Below are positions 1 to 6,396 of a stretch of DNA of 7,303 nt, piece by piece. The DNA lies in NCBI GenBank assembly GCA_002469865.1, contig DKOD01000147.1, positions 1-7,303 on the forward strand, written 5' to 3'. Each line of letters opens with the position of its first letter. Within the stretch, counting starts at the first letter, position 1. The translations under genes were made by a program, and so were the position numbers. Under the pieces are notes generated by a model that saw nothing but the letters and a program-made list of their open reading frames with translations, was not told the DNA's origin and did no database searches. This DNA comes from Alphaproteobacteria bacterium UBA7371 (GTDB taxonomy: Bacteria > Pseudomonadota > Alphaproteobacteria > UBA8317).

Positions 1-2039
1 GGAGAAATATGGTCGGTGGTGATGGAATCGCCAAATAAGCCAAGAATACGGGCATTCTCGATGGGTTCCACGGATGGTTCATCACCCAGCCCGTCAAAGA
101 ATGGTGGGTTCTGCACGTAGGTGGAGGACATGTCCCAGGTGTAGGTTTTGCCTTCTGGGGCTTGCACGGCCTGCCAGCGCTCATTGCCGGCAAAGACATC
201 AGAATATTTGGAGGTAAAGGCATCTCTGTTCACGCTGCTTCGCATCAGGTCGGCCACTTCTGCCGAGCTTGGCCAGATATCCTTTAAGGTGATTTCCTCC
301 CCATCATCGCTGACGCCCAGGGGCTCGTTGGTGATGTCGATATCCATGCGGCCAGCAATGGCATAGGCCACAACCAAGGGTGGGGATGCAAGATAATTGG
401 CTTTCACCAATGGGTTCACGCGGCCTTCAAAATTGCGGTTGCCAGAAAGCACTGAGCAGGCCACCAAGTCACCCTTGGTCACGGCCTCCGCCACGTCTTC
501 AGGAAGTGGTCCGGAATTGCCAATGCAGGTGGTGCAGCCATAGCCAACGGTTTGGAACCCTAGGCCATCAAGATCCTCCTGAAGGCCAGAGCTGGTCAAA
601 TAGCCAGTCACCACCTGGGAGCCAGGAGCGAGGGATGTTTTGACCCAAGGCTTCACATCAAGACCAAGTGCCCTTGCTTTGCGGGCGACAAGGCCAGCAG
701 CAATCAACACGCTGGGGTTGGAGGTGTTGGTGCAGGAGGTGATGGCGGCGATCACCACGGCACCATGGGAGATTGTTGCGTCTTGGCCTGGGATTTGAAC
801 TTGCGGCTTGTCATCGCGCTTGAATTCTGAGCTCAGGCTTTCACCAAAAGCATGTCCAGCATCTTGCAAATTGACACGGTCTTGGGGGCGCTTGGGGCCT
901 GCAAGGCTCGCCACCACGCTGGTCATGTCCAATTCCAGAACATCGGTGAAGACGGGCTCCACAGATGTGTCGTTCCAGAGCCCTTGTTCCTTGGCATAGG
1001 CTTCCACCAAGGCAATGCGGGCTTCTTCACGTCCGGATTTGCGCAGGTAGTTGATGGTTTCCGCATCGATAGGAAAGAAGCCGCAGGTTGCCCCATATTC
1101 CGGCGCCATATTGGCGATCGTTGCCCGATCTTCTAGCGACATGTTGTCGAGACCTGGGCCAAAAAACTCAACAAATTTGCCAACGACACCATAAGAGCGG
1201 AGCATTTGGGTGATGGTCAGCACCAGGTCCGTGGCGGTGACGCCTTCGTTAATCTTGCCGGTAAGGCGGACACCAATGACATCCGGCACAAGCATGGATA
1301 CTGGCTGGCCAAGCATGGCGGCCTCGGCTTCGATGCCACCAACACCCCAACCCAACACACCAAGGCCGTTCACCATGGTGGTGTGGGAGTCGGTGCCCAC
1401 AAGCGTGTCTGGATAGGCCACTTCGCGGCCATTCTCATCGCGGGTCCAAACCGTTTGGGCAAGATATTCCAAGTTCACCTGGTGGCAGATGCCTGTTCCA
1501 GGCGGCACCACACGGAAATTGTCAAAGGCCTTCTGGCCCCAGCGCAAAAAGGAATAACGTTCGCCATTGCGCTCATATTCCACATCCTCATTGCGCGTCA
1601 TCGCATCATGGCTGGCGAAATAATCAACCATGACGGAATGGTCGATGACCAGATCCACAGGCGCAAGAGGGTTGATTTTTTCAGGATCAGCGCCTTGCTT
1701 GGACACGGCATCGCGCATGGCTGCCAAGTCAACAACGGCTGGAACGCCGGTAAAGTCTTGCATCAAAACGCGGGCTGGGCGGTAGGCGATTTCCTGGTTG
1801 GTGGCGCGGTTGTTGACCCAACCAGCGAGGGTGTCGATGTCGGAGGTGGTGACAGTTTTACCATCTTCGAAGCGCGCCAGATTTTCCAAAAGCACCTTCA
1901 AGGATTTTGGCATGCGGGCCAGGTCGTGGCCTTTGGCCTCGAGATCTTTCAAGCGAAAATAGTCATAGCTACGCCCAGCAGCTTCGATGGTGTTACGAAG
2001 CCCCATTTGGTCATTCCCAAATATTTTATTGGTCGTCAT
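1..2039 (-). CDS. acnA: Aconitate hydratase AcnA (3' end beyond window)
   Basis: Cytoplasmic [4Fe-4S] enzyme that interconverts citrate and isocitrate through cis-aconitate in the TCA cycle. Reading the minus strand from the ATG at 2039 gives an uninterrupted 679 codons to the window edge, about three quarters of the roughly 890-900 residues usual for AcnA. The three cluster-ligating cysteines are visible: C436 in TSCTNTSNP, then C502 and C505 in GYGCTTCIGNSGP, with spacing equal to that of E. coli AcnA. Other family blocks include PPGTGICHQVNLE, GTDSHTTMVNGLGVLGWGVGG and EYGATCGFFPID. The last residues, GDSITTDHIS, mark the start of the swivelling C-terminal domain, which lies outside the window. 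The start is fixed by an AAGGAG ribosome binding site 5 nt upstream. It is transcribed away from the ccm operon. No frameshift or missing ligand is seen. Confidence 0.97.
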   Translation of the reverse strand, partial: MTTNKIFGNDQMGLRNTIEAAGRSYDYFRLKDLEAKGHDLARMPKSLKVLLENLARFEDGKTVTTSDIDTLAGWVNNRATNQEIAYRPARVLMQDFTGVPAVVDLAAMRDAVSKQGADPEKINPLAPVDLVIDHSVMVDYFASHDAMTRNEDVEYERNGERYSFLRWGQKAFDNFRVVPPGTGICHQVNLEYLAQTVWTRDENGREVAYPDTLVGTDSHTTMVNGLGVLGWGVGGIEAEAAMLGQPVSMLVPDVIGVRLTGKINEGVTATDLVLTITQMLRSYGVVGKFVEFFGPGLDNMSLEDRATIANMAPEYGATCGFFPIDAETINYLRKSGREEARIALVEAYAKEQGLWNDTSVEPVFTDVLELDMTSVVASLAGPKRPQDRVNLQDAGHAFGESLSSEFKRDDKPQVQIPGQDATISHGAVVIAAITSCTNTSNPSVLIAAGLVARKARALGLDVKPWVKTSLAPGSQVVTGYLTSSGLQEDLDGLGFQTVGYGCTTCIGNSGPLPEDVAEAVTKGDLVACSVLSGNRNFEGRVNPLVKANYLASPPLVVAYAIAGRMDIDITNEPLGVSDDGEEITLKDIWPSSAEVADLMRSSVNRDAFTSKYSDVFAGNERWQAVQAPEGKTYTWDMSSTYVQNPPFFDGLGDEPSVEPIENARILGLFGDSITTDHIS

Positions 2040-2044
2040 GATCA

Positions 2045-2050
2045 CTCCTT
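2045..2050 (-). promoter_or_regulatory. Ribosome binding site of acnA
   Basis: On the minus strand the sequence AAGGAG is followed by TGATC and then the ATG at 2039. It is a near-perfect Shine-Dalgarno at ideal distance, the strongest in the window. It decides the acnA start and fits a highly translated TCA cycle enzyme. Confidence 0.85.
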
Positions 2051-2063
2051 TTCGATCACCAGG

Positions 2064-2088
2064 AGCCGGTGCCACGAACGGGCCGGCT
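2064..2088. repeat. Inverted repeat in acnA leader
   Basis: AGCCGG (2064-2069) and CCGGCT (2083-2088) are perfect 6-bp complements separated by 13 nt. In an acnA transcript starting upstream this would form a GC-rich hairpin ending 24 nt before the start codon and 13 nt before the ribosome binding site. It could be a leader structure or an operator, or chance in a GC-rich gap. Confidence 0.3.
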
Positions 2089-2106
2089 ATTGTCCAGTAA
2101 ACCCTT

Positions 2107-2127
2107 GTGGAATAAGCTTTTCTCCAC
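2107..2127. repeat. Short inverted repeat upstream of ccmA
   Basis: GTGGA (2107-2111) and TCCAC (2123-2127) are complementary 5-bp arms around an 11-nt AT-richer centre that contains AAGCTT. The total span of 21 bp and the arm spacing of about one and a half helical turns are compatible with a dimeric repressor operator. No known consensus is matched, and arms this short can arise by chance. Confidence 0.2.
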
Positions 2128-2168
2128 CTTGCGGTTTGCCGAACTCCTTAAATATGACATGAGGAATG

Positions 2169-2825
2169 ATGTCCACCATTTCTACGCCAGATCCTATCCC
2201 TACTTCTGGATTACATGTCCGTCGCATTTGCGTGGCCCGGGCGGGTAATTTGGTGATTGATCAGCAAGACCTTCATTTGACGCCTGGTTCGGGCATGATT
2301 CTGCGTGGGCCCAATGGCCGTGGCAAATCGACCCTTCTCCGGGCATTGTCGGGCCTTCTGCCTCTCACGTCGGGGGACGTGTTGATTGATGGCGAAAACA
2401 TGATGGTTGGGGACCGTGTGGAATCAGGCAGGCATGTTGTTTATTTGGGCCATTCTTTGGGCTTAAAGCCTGCCTTAACGGCCCTTGAATGGCTCGCTGC
2501 GCATATCAGAATGGACGGCCGGCAGGTTGTTGAGGATGACATGCTTGATGCCCTAGAGCTGGTGGGTTTGGGGCCACGGGCCGATGACCCGATCCAGGGT
2601 TTTTCCGCAGGCCAACGCCAGCGTTTAGCACTGGCGCGCATCGTGGTCATGGATCGGCCCATCTGGTTGTTGGATGAACCGACCGTGGGGCTAGATGTCG
2701 CGTCGGTGGCGTTGTTTTCCAAGCTGGTGGCCGCCCACCTTCAAAAGGGGGGCATGATGCTTGCCGCCACCCATATTGATTTCGGCTTCGACGCGGAGAT
2801 TCTTGATCTTGGAGGCAGGCCATGA
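2169..2825 (+). CDS. ccmA: Heme exporter ATP-binding protein CcmA
   Basis: ATPase of the CcmABCD complex, at the cytoplasmic face of the inner membrane. ATP hydrolysis releases holo-CcmE from CcmC-CcmD in cytochrome c maturation System I. Counting from the ATG at 2169 (218 aa) the ABC motifs are complete: Walker A GPNGRGKST at 47-55, a YLGHS segment near 92-96 where other ABC proteins carry the Q-loop (characteristic of CcmA), signature FSAGQRQRLALAR at 145-157, Walker B IWLLDEP at 165-171, D-loop VGLD, and switch histidine in ATH at 202. An in-frame ATG at 2166 sits only 1 nt after the GAGG at 2161-2164, whereas 2169 is 4 nt away, so 2169 is preferred. The first 15 or so residues, rich in Ser, Thr and Pro, extend beyond the usual CcmA start. 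It overlaps ccmB by 4 nt (ATGA), implying translational coupling. Confidence 0.95.
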   Translation: MSTISTPDPIPTSGLHVRRICVARAGNLVIDQQDLHLTPGSGMILRGPNGRGKSTLLRALSGLLPLTSGDVLIDGENMMVGDRVESGRHVVYLGHSLGLKPALTALEWLAAHIRMDGRQVVEDDMLDALELVGLGPRADDPIQGFSAGQRQRLALARIVVMDRPIWLLDEPTVGLDVASVALFSKLVAAHLQKGGMMLAATHIDFGFDAEILDLGGRP

Positions 2826-3487
2826 AGAGGTTTTTGGGCTTGCTCGCGCGCGAGTTGCAGCTTCATCAACCCCTCTCTGGTGGCAACATGGTGCCGCTGT
2901 CATTTTTTGTCATAACGGTGATTTTGGTGCCCTTTGGGGTTGGGCCAGAGCCAGGAATATTGACGCGCATTGCTGGCGGGACCGTCTGGGTGGCGGCGCT
3001 TCTGGCGGTGTTATTGACCCTTGACCGTTTGTACCAGGCTGACCGTGATGATGGTTCTCTTGATCATTTGGTGATGTCTGGCTTGCCTTTGGAATTGTTG
3101 GTCCTGGCCAAATGCATCGCCCATTGGCTTGCCTTTACCCTGCCCGTGATCATCATGGCCCCCTTGATGGGCTTGTTGCTTCAACTGCCCCTTGAGGGGC
3201 ATGTGGCTCTGGTGTTGGGCCTATTGGTGGGAAGCCCAGCCCTGACCTTTTTGGGTTCAGCGGGCGCCGCCCTGGTGGTGTCCATACGACGTGGCGGCCT
3301 GTTGCTCGCCTTGCTTGTGTTGCCGCTTTATATTCCTGTGTTGATTTTTGGTGCTTCAGCCGTGGAAGCATCCTTACTAAATAGGTCCATGTCTGACCCT
3401 TTGATGCTGCTCACTGCGTTCAGCTTACTATCCGCCTTCATTGGCGTGGTGGGTAGCTCTTTGGCTTTAAGACTGGAATTATCATGA
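2822..3487 (+). CDS. ccmB: Heme exporter membrane protein CcmB
   Basis: Inner-membrane partner of CcmA in the System I complex that releases heme-loaded CcmE. The 221-aa protein has the usual family length. It shows six hydrophobic segments at roughly 24-40, 48-67, 100-120, 127-152, 158-180 and 193-216. The N-terminal LLARELQLHQPL amphipathic stretch and the cytoplasmic loop LDRLYQADRDDGSLD (67-81) are family hallmarks. A GGAGG at 2811-2815 precedes the ATG by 6 nt, and the ATG overlaps the ccmA stop (ATGA). In most alphaproteobacteria ccmC follows at once; here a dehydrogenase gene comes first after a 90-nt gap. The role is well established for the family; assignment here rests on sequence features and context. 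Confidence 0.93.
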   Translation: MKRFLGLLARELQLHQPLSGGNMVPLSFFVITVILVPFGVGPEPGILTRIAGGTVWVAALLAVLLTLDRLYQADRDDGSLDHLVMSGLPLELLVLAKCIAHWLAFTLPVIIMAPLMGLLLQLPLEGHVALVLGLLVGSPALTFLGSAGAALVVSIRRGGLLLALLVLPLYIPVLIFGASAVEASLLNRSMSDPLMLLTAFSLLSAFIGVVGSSLALRLELS

Positions 3488-3577
3488 TGTTTTTTTCTTC
3501 CCATCCTGATCTTGCTGGAAATTTCGCCCATATAGGTCTTAAGAGAATATGTTTGCCCATGAATCGAGGATTTCAGC

Positions 3578-4831
3578 ATGAACACACGTAGCCATGAAGC
3601 GCTGGTTGTCGGGTCCGGCATCGCCGGCGTTACCGCCGCTTACTACCTTGCCAAGCGTGGTTATGCGGTAACCATTATTGACCGTCAGCGTCATGCGGCC
3701 ATGGAGACATCCTATGCCAATGGTGGGCAAATTTCTGTGTGCAATGCTGAGGTTTGGACCAGGGCCAAGACCGTCCGACAAGGCATCCAATGGATGTTTG
3801 ACGCCAATGCCCCTTTGTTGATGAACCCAACGCCATCCATGGCAAAATTTCGTTGGATGGCGGGCTTTTTGGCAGCTGCATTTACTGGAAAATATTTGCC
3901 CAACACCCTCAAAACCATTGAGTTGGGCCTGCGTTCCAGGGATGCCATGCGCCAAATCATGGATGGTGAAAACATTGATTACGACCAAAGCGATTGTGGA
4001 ATTCTTCATATTTACCGCAACCAGAAAGCCTTGGATCATGCGGTCAAAATGTCAGAACTCATGCAGGAGCATGGTCTGGAGCGTAAGGTCGTGGATGTGG
4101 ACCAAATCATGCAAATCGAGCCCGGTCTTCATGGCGCCAGGGATCAGCTCCTTGGTGGCACCTACACAGAGAATGATTTCACCGGAGACATTCACAAATT
4201 CTGCCGGGAGCTTCTGGAGAGGATGGTGGCCCGGGGTGAGGTGGAATTTCTGCGCGGGCGCGAAGTTATACGGGCCGATGAACAGGGAAGCCACGTGGAT
4301 GTTGACGTGGAGACGGCCCGTGGTGAGCGGGAATTTCACAAGGCAAAAATTGTCGTGGTCGCTGCTGGCGCAGAATCCAGCAGGCGTTTTGATGCCCTGC
4401 GCCGCTACCATGTCTATCCGGTCAAGGGTTATTCCATCACCGTGGAAGTTCCACCCCATCAGCTCCATGCCATGCCACGGGTGAGTTTGCTGGATGATGA
4501 GCGTAAGTTGGTGTCCTCCACCTTGGGCAACCGTTTTCGGGTGGCAGGCACGGCCGAGATTAACGGCTGGAACAGGGATATCCGTGAGGACCGGATCAAG
4601 CCATTGCTTACCTGGGTGAATGAATTGTTTCCTGAACTGGATACGGAAATAGTCATGCGTTGGGCTTGCCTGCGTCCCATGACGCCAACCATGATGCCAG
4701 CACCCTATGCGGTGACGCGTCGCATCTACGCCCATACAGGCCATGGGCATTTGGGTTGGACCTTATGTGCCGCCACCGGGGAAGATTTGGCCGAGGCTGT
4801 TCAGAAGTCTCATCAACCCCTCTATGCCTGA
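3578..4831 (+). CDS. dadA: D-amino acid dehydrogenase-like FAD oxidoreductase (DadA family)
   Basis: FAD-dependent oxidoreductase resembling the DadA small subunit, which oxidises D-amino acids to 2-oxo acids and ammonia and passes electrons to the respiratory chain. The 417-aa product opens with a Rossmann FAD fold: GSGIAG at 12-17 and an acidic strand end at D35. It continues with the DadA-type METSYANGGQIS (42-53) and QWMFDANAPL (71-80), and ends with LRPMTP (365-370) and TGHGHLGWT (387-395). Length and colinearity fit DadA (E. coli 432 aa). After RPMTP, E. coli DadA has DGTP where this protein has TMMP, so the substrate may differ. A GAGGA at 3566-3570, 7 nt before the ATG, supports the start. 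It lies between ccmB and ccmC with gaps of 90 and 64 nt, unlike the overlapping ccm genes, suggesting insertion. The family call is firm; D-amino acid specificity is inferred. Confidence 0.85.
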   Translation: MNTRSHEALVVGSGIAGVTAAYYLAKRGYAVTIIDRQRHAAMETSYANGGQISVCNAEVWTRAKTVRQGIQWMFDANAPLLMNPTPSMAKFRWMAGFLAAAFTGKYLPNTLKTIELGLRSRDAMRQIMDGENIDYDQSDCGILHIYRNQKALDHAVKMSELMQEHGLERKVVDVDQIMQIEPGLHGARDQLLGGTYTENDFTGDIHKFCRELLERMVARGEVEFLRGREVIRADEQGSHVDVDVETARGEREFHKAKIVVVAAGAESSRRFDALRRYHVYPVKGYSITVEVPPHQLHAMPRVSLLDDERKLVSSTLGNRFRVAGTAEINGWNRDIREDRIKPLLTWVNELFPELDTEIVMRWACLRPMTPTMMPAPYAVTRRIYAHTGHGHLGWTLCAATGEDLAEAVQKSHQPLYA

Positions 4832-4852
4832 CATGGTGGCCCAAATCCGTTG

Positions 4853-4877
4853 AAGGCCTTGCCAAGCAGGGGGCCTT
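4853..4877 (+). repeat. Inverted repeat between dadA and ccmC
   Basis: AAGGCC (4853-4858) and GGCCTT (4872-4877) form a perfect 6-bp inverted repeat with a 13-nt loop that also holds TGC and GCA, able to extend the stem across a bulge. No T-run follows, so it is not a standard rho-independent terminator. It ends 18 nt before the ccmC ATG and could affect ccmC translation or mark the end of the inserted segment. Confidence 0.3.
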
Positions 4878-4895
4878 ATACCTAACTCTACATCT

Positions 4896-5624
4896 ATGTT
4901 TGGACTCGCCAACCCTCGCCGTTTTATGTCCTTTACGGATTATGCGCTTCCTATTGCGACGGCGTTGACCGTGGTGCTGACAATTGTGGGGCTTTATTGG
5001 GGCTTGGTCTTGGCGCCGGAAGACTACCAACAGGGTGACACGGTTCGCATCATGTTCGTGCATGTGCCCGCTGCCTGGATGGCCATGGCCTGCTACCTCG
5101 TGATTGCGGTGGCAAGCCTTTGTTCCCTAATCTGGCGACATCCCCTGGCTGACATGGCAGCCAGGCAGACCGCCCCCGTAGGCGCCGCTTTTACCGCACT
5201 GGCCCTGATCACGGGTTCGCTTTGGGGTGCGCCCATGTGGGGCACATGGTGGGTTTGGGACGCACGACTCACATCGGTGTTGGTGCTGTTTTTTTTGTAT
5301 CTTGGCTACATGGCGCTCTGGGCATCATTCGAGGACCGCGCCCGGGCTGCCCGGGCTGCAGCGGTCTTGGCCCTCATAGGCGCCATCAATTTGCCGATCA
5401 TCAAATTTTCCGTGGATTGGTGGAACACGCTCCATCAAGCCGCCAGCGTGTCTCGTTTCGATGGTCCGGCCATCCATGAATCCATCCTCATCCCACTTTT
5501 GATCATGGCAACGGCTTTTAAGGCCTATTATGCTATGGTGCTGATGCTGCGCATGCGCACGGATATCATGGAGCGAAAAATAGATGCCTTGCGTGCCGGT
5601 CGTGCCAGGGAGCAGGTGGTCTGA
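4896..5624 (+). CDS. ccmC: Heme-handling protein CcmC
   Basis: Inner-membrane protein that presents heme on its periplasmic face and, with CcmD, attaches it to CcmE. The 242-aa product carries the tryptophan-rich WWD motif WGTWWVWDARLTS at 115-127. It also carries the two heme-ligand histidines expected of the family, H56 in MFVHVPAAW and H180 in WWNTLHQ. Six hydrophobic segments lie near 17-39, 55-79, 94-112, 123-142, 150-166 and 195-220. The N-terminus MFGLANPRRF matches the usual alphaproteobacterial start, supporting the ATG at 4896 although no good Shine-Dalgarno lies within 15 nt; the nearest purine run, AGGGGG, is at 4868-4873. Its stop TGA shares one base with the ccmD start (TGATG). 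Because of the upstream dadA gene it is not coupled to ccmB. Confidence 0.95.
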   Translation: MFGLANPRRFMSFTDYALPIATALTVVLTIVGLYWGLVLAPEDYQQGDTVRIMFVHVPAAWMAMACYLVIAVASLCSLIWRHPLADMAARQTAPVGAAFTALALITGSLWGAPMWGTWWVWDARLTSVLVLFFLYLGYMALWASFEDRARAARAAAVLALIGAINLPIIKFSVDWWNTLHQAASVSRFDGPAIHESILIPLLIMATAFKAYYAMVLMLRMRTDIMERKIDALRAGRAREQVV

Positions 5625-5794
5625 TGGCAGAATTTTTGGCCATGGGCGGCTATGGTTTTTATGTTTGGTCCTCCTATGGCGTGGTGGCTTTTGTGTTGGC
5701 TTATGTCGCGTTTAGTTCCTGGCGTGGTTATGGCCGTCGGCGCCGCGAATTGGACAACCAGGAGCGCCGAAGCCAACGTCGGAAAACATCATGA
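5624..5794 (+). CDS. ccmD: Heme exporter protein CcmD (small membrane protein)
   Basis: A 56-aa single-span membrane protein that stabilises the CcmC-heme-CcmE complex and is needed to release holo-CcmE. The sequence begins MAEFLAMGGYGFYVWSSYGV, with the diagnostic MGGYGFYVWSSYG block at residues 7-19. A hydrophobic span follows at about 18-31, then a strongly basic cytoplasmic tail rich in Arg (RRRR at 38-41, RR at 48-49, RRK at 52-54). The start overlaps the ccmC stop by one base (TGATG) and the stop overlaps the ccmG start by four (ATGA). CAGGTGG at 5613-5619 may serve as a weak ribosome binding site. Short length makes it easy to miss, but motif, topology and position agree. Confidence 0.93.
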   Translation: MAEFLAMGGYGFYVWSSYGVVAFVLAYVAFSSWRGYGRRRRELDNQERRSQRRKTS

Positions 5795-6396
5795 TTTATG
5801 TGGTGGGAGGCCTAACGGCTGTTTTTCTGCTGCTTGGTGTCTTAACCCTGACCATGCTGCGTAATCGGGTGCGCTTTGCCCCCCTCATGTTTTTGCTGGC
5901 ATTCATCAGCGCATCCTTGGGCGGTTTGTTCCTTTGGGAGGCCAGCGAGGTCCCCTCACCCCTGATTGGCCGTCCATTGCCGGAATTTTCCTTGACCCCC
6001 GTGGGTGGTGGTGCGCCCATCACCCAAGAATATTTTGCCGATGGCAAAGTTCGGGTTATCAATGTCTGGGCGAGCTGGTGCACACCATGCCGGGTGGAAC
6101 ATGGGATGCTCATGGCCATGAGAGCGCAGGGCATCGAGATCATTGGTTTAAATTACAAAGATGATCCAGAAAAATCCGCTGCCTTTCTGGGTGAGCTTGG
6201 CGACCCATTTGTGGCAAACCTCGAAGACCCAAGGGGTCGGACGGCAATTGATTTGGGCGTCTATGGCGTTCCAGAAAGTTTCGTCATCGATGGTGAAGGC
6301 CGCATTGCCCATAAGCATATTGGGCCGATTTTGGACATGCAATTGCCGGATTTTTTGGCCAAGATTGACAGCATCAAGCAAGCCAAGGCCAAGTAA
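5791..6396 (+). CDS. ccmG: Thiol:disulfide interchange protein CcmG/DsbE
   Basis: Membrane-anchored periplasmic thioredoxin-like protein that keeps the CXXCH cysteines of apocytochrome c reduced for heme ligation. The active site is WASWCTPC with C97 and C100. The family's cis-proline loop is in GVYGVPESFVIDGEGRI, and PEFSL starts the fold near residue 64. The reading frame from 5791 encodes 201 aa, somewhat longer than the usual 175-185, because two hydrophobic segments precede the domain (about 3-22 and 31-49) instead of one, separated by a basic LRNRVRF loop. The ATG at 5791 overlaps the ccmD stop (ATGA), which supports it. The internal ATG at 5854 would give a canonical 180-aa single-anchor protein, but neither start has a clear Shine-Dalgarno. 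The stop TAA directly abuts the yciB stop on the other strand. Confidence 0.93.
   Translation: MIYVVGGLTAVFLLLGVLTLTMLRNRVRFAPLMFLLAFISASLGGLFLWEASEVPSPLIGRPLPEFSLTPVGGGAPITQEYFADGKVRVINVWASWCTPCRVEHGMLMAMRAQGIEIIGLNYKDDPEKSAAFLGELGDPFVANLEDPRGRTAIDLGVYGVPESFVIDGEGRIAHKHIGPILDMQLPDFLAKIDSIKQAKAK

Larger units (their letters stand above)
2040..2165. promoter_or_regulatory. Divergent acnA / ccmA intergenic region
   Basis: This 126-bp gap between the divergent acnA and ccmA starts must hold both 5' leaders and, most likely, both promoters. On the plus strand a weak sigma-70-like pair can be drawn, TTGCGG at 2129-2134 and TATGAC at 2153-2158 with an 18-nt spacer. It would put the ccm transcript start almost on the ccmA start codon, giving a very short leader. 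No convincing consensus pair is visible for acnA. Two short inverted repeats, listed separately, lie inside. The promoter assignment is inference from gene arrangement; no regulator site is recognised. Confidence 0.45.

Noticed and set aside
1206..2162. A 318-codon plus-strand open frame opposite acnA that ends just before ccmA
   Set aside because: The minus strand encodes an intact aconitase with all three cluster cysteines over this stretch. The antisense product has no recognisable domain and a His/Gly-rich composition typical of an aconitase shadow frame.
3489..3497. T-run after ccmB as a rho-independent terminator
   Set aside because: No stable GC-rich stem precedes the run of T; only a short ATCATGAT palindrome is present.
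4052..4750. A 232-codon minus-strand open frame opposite dadA
   Set aside because: The plus strand has a continuous DadA-family protein here. The antisense product is rich in His and Cys without family motifs and has no supporting context.
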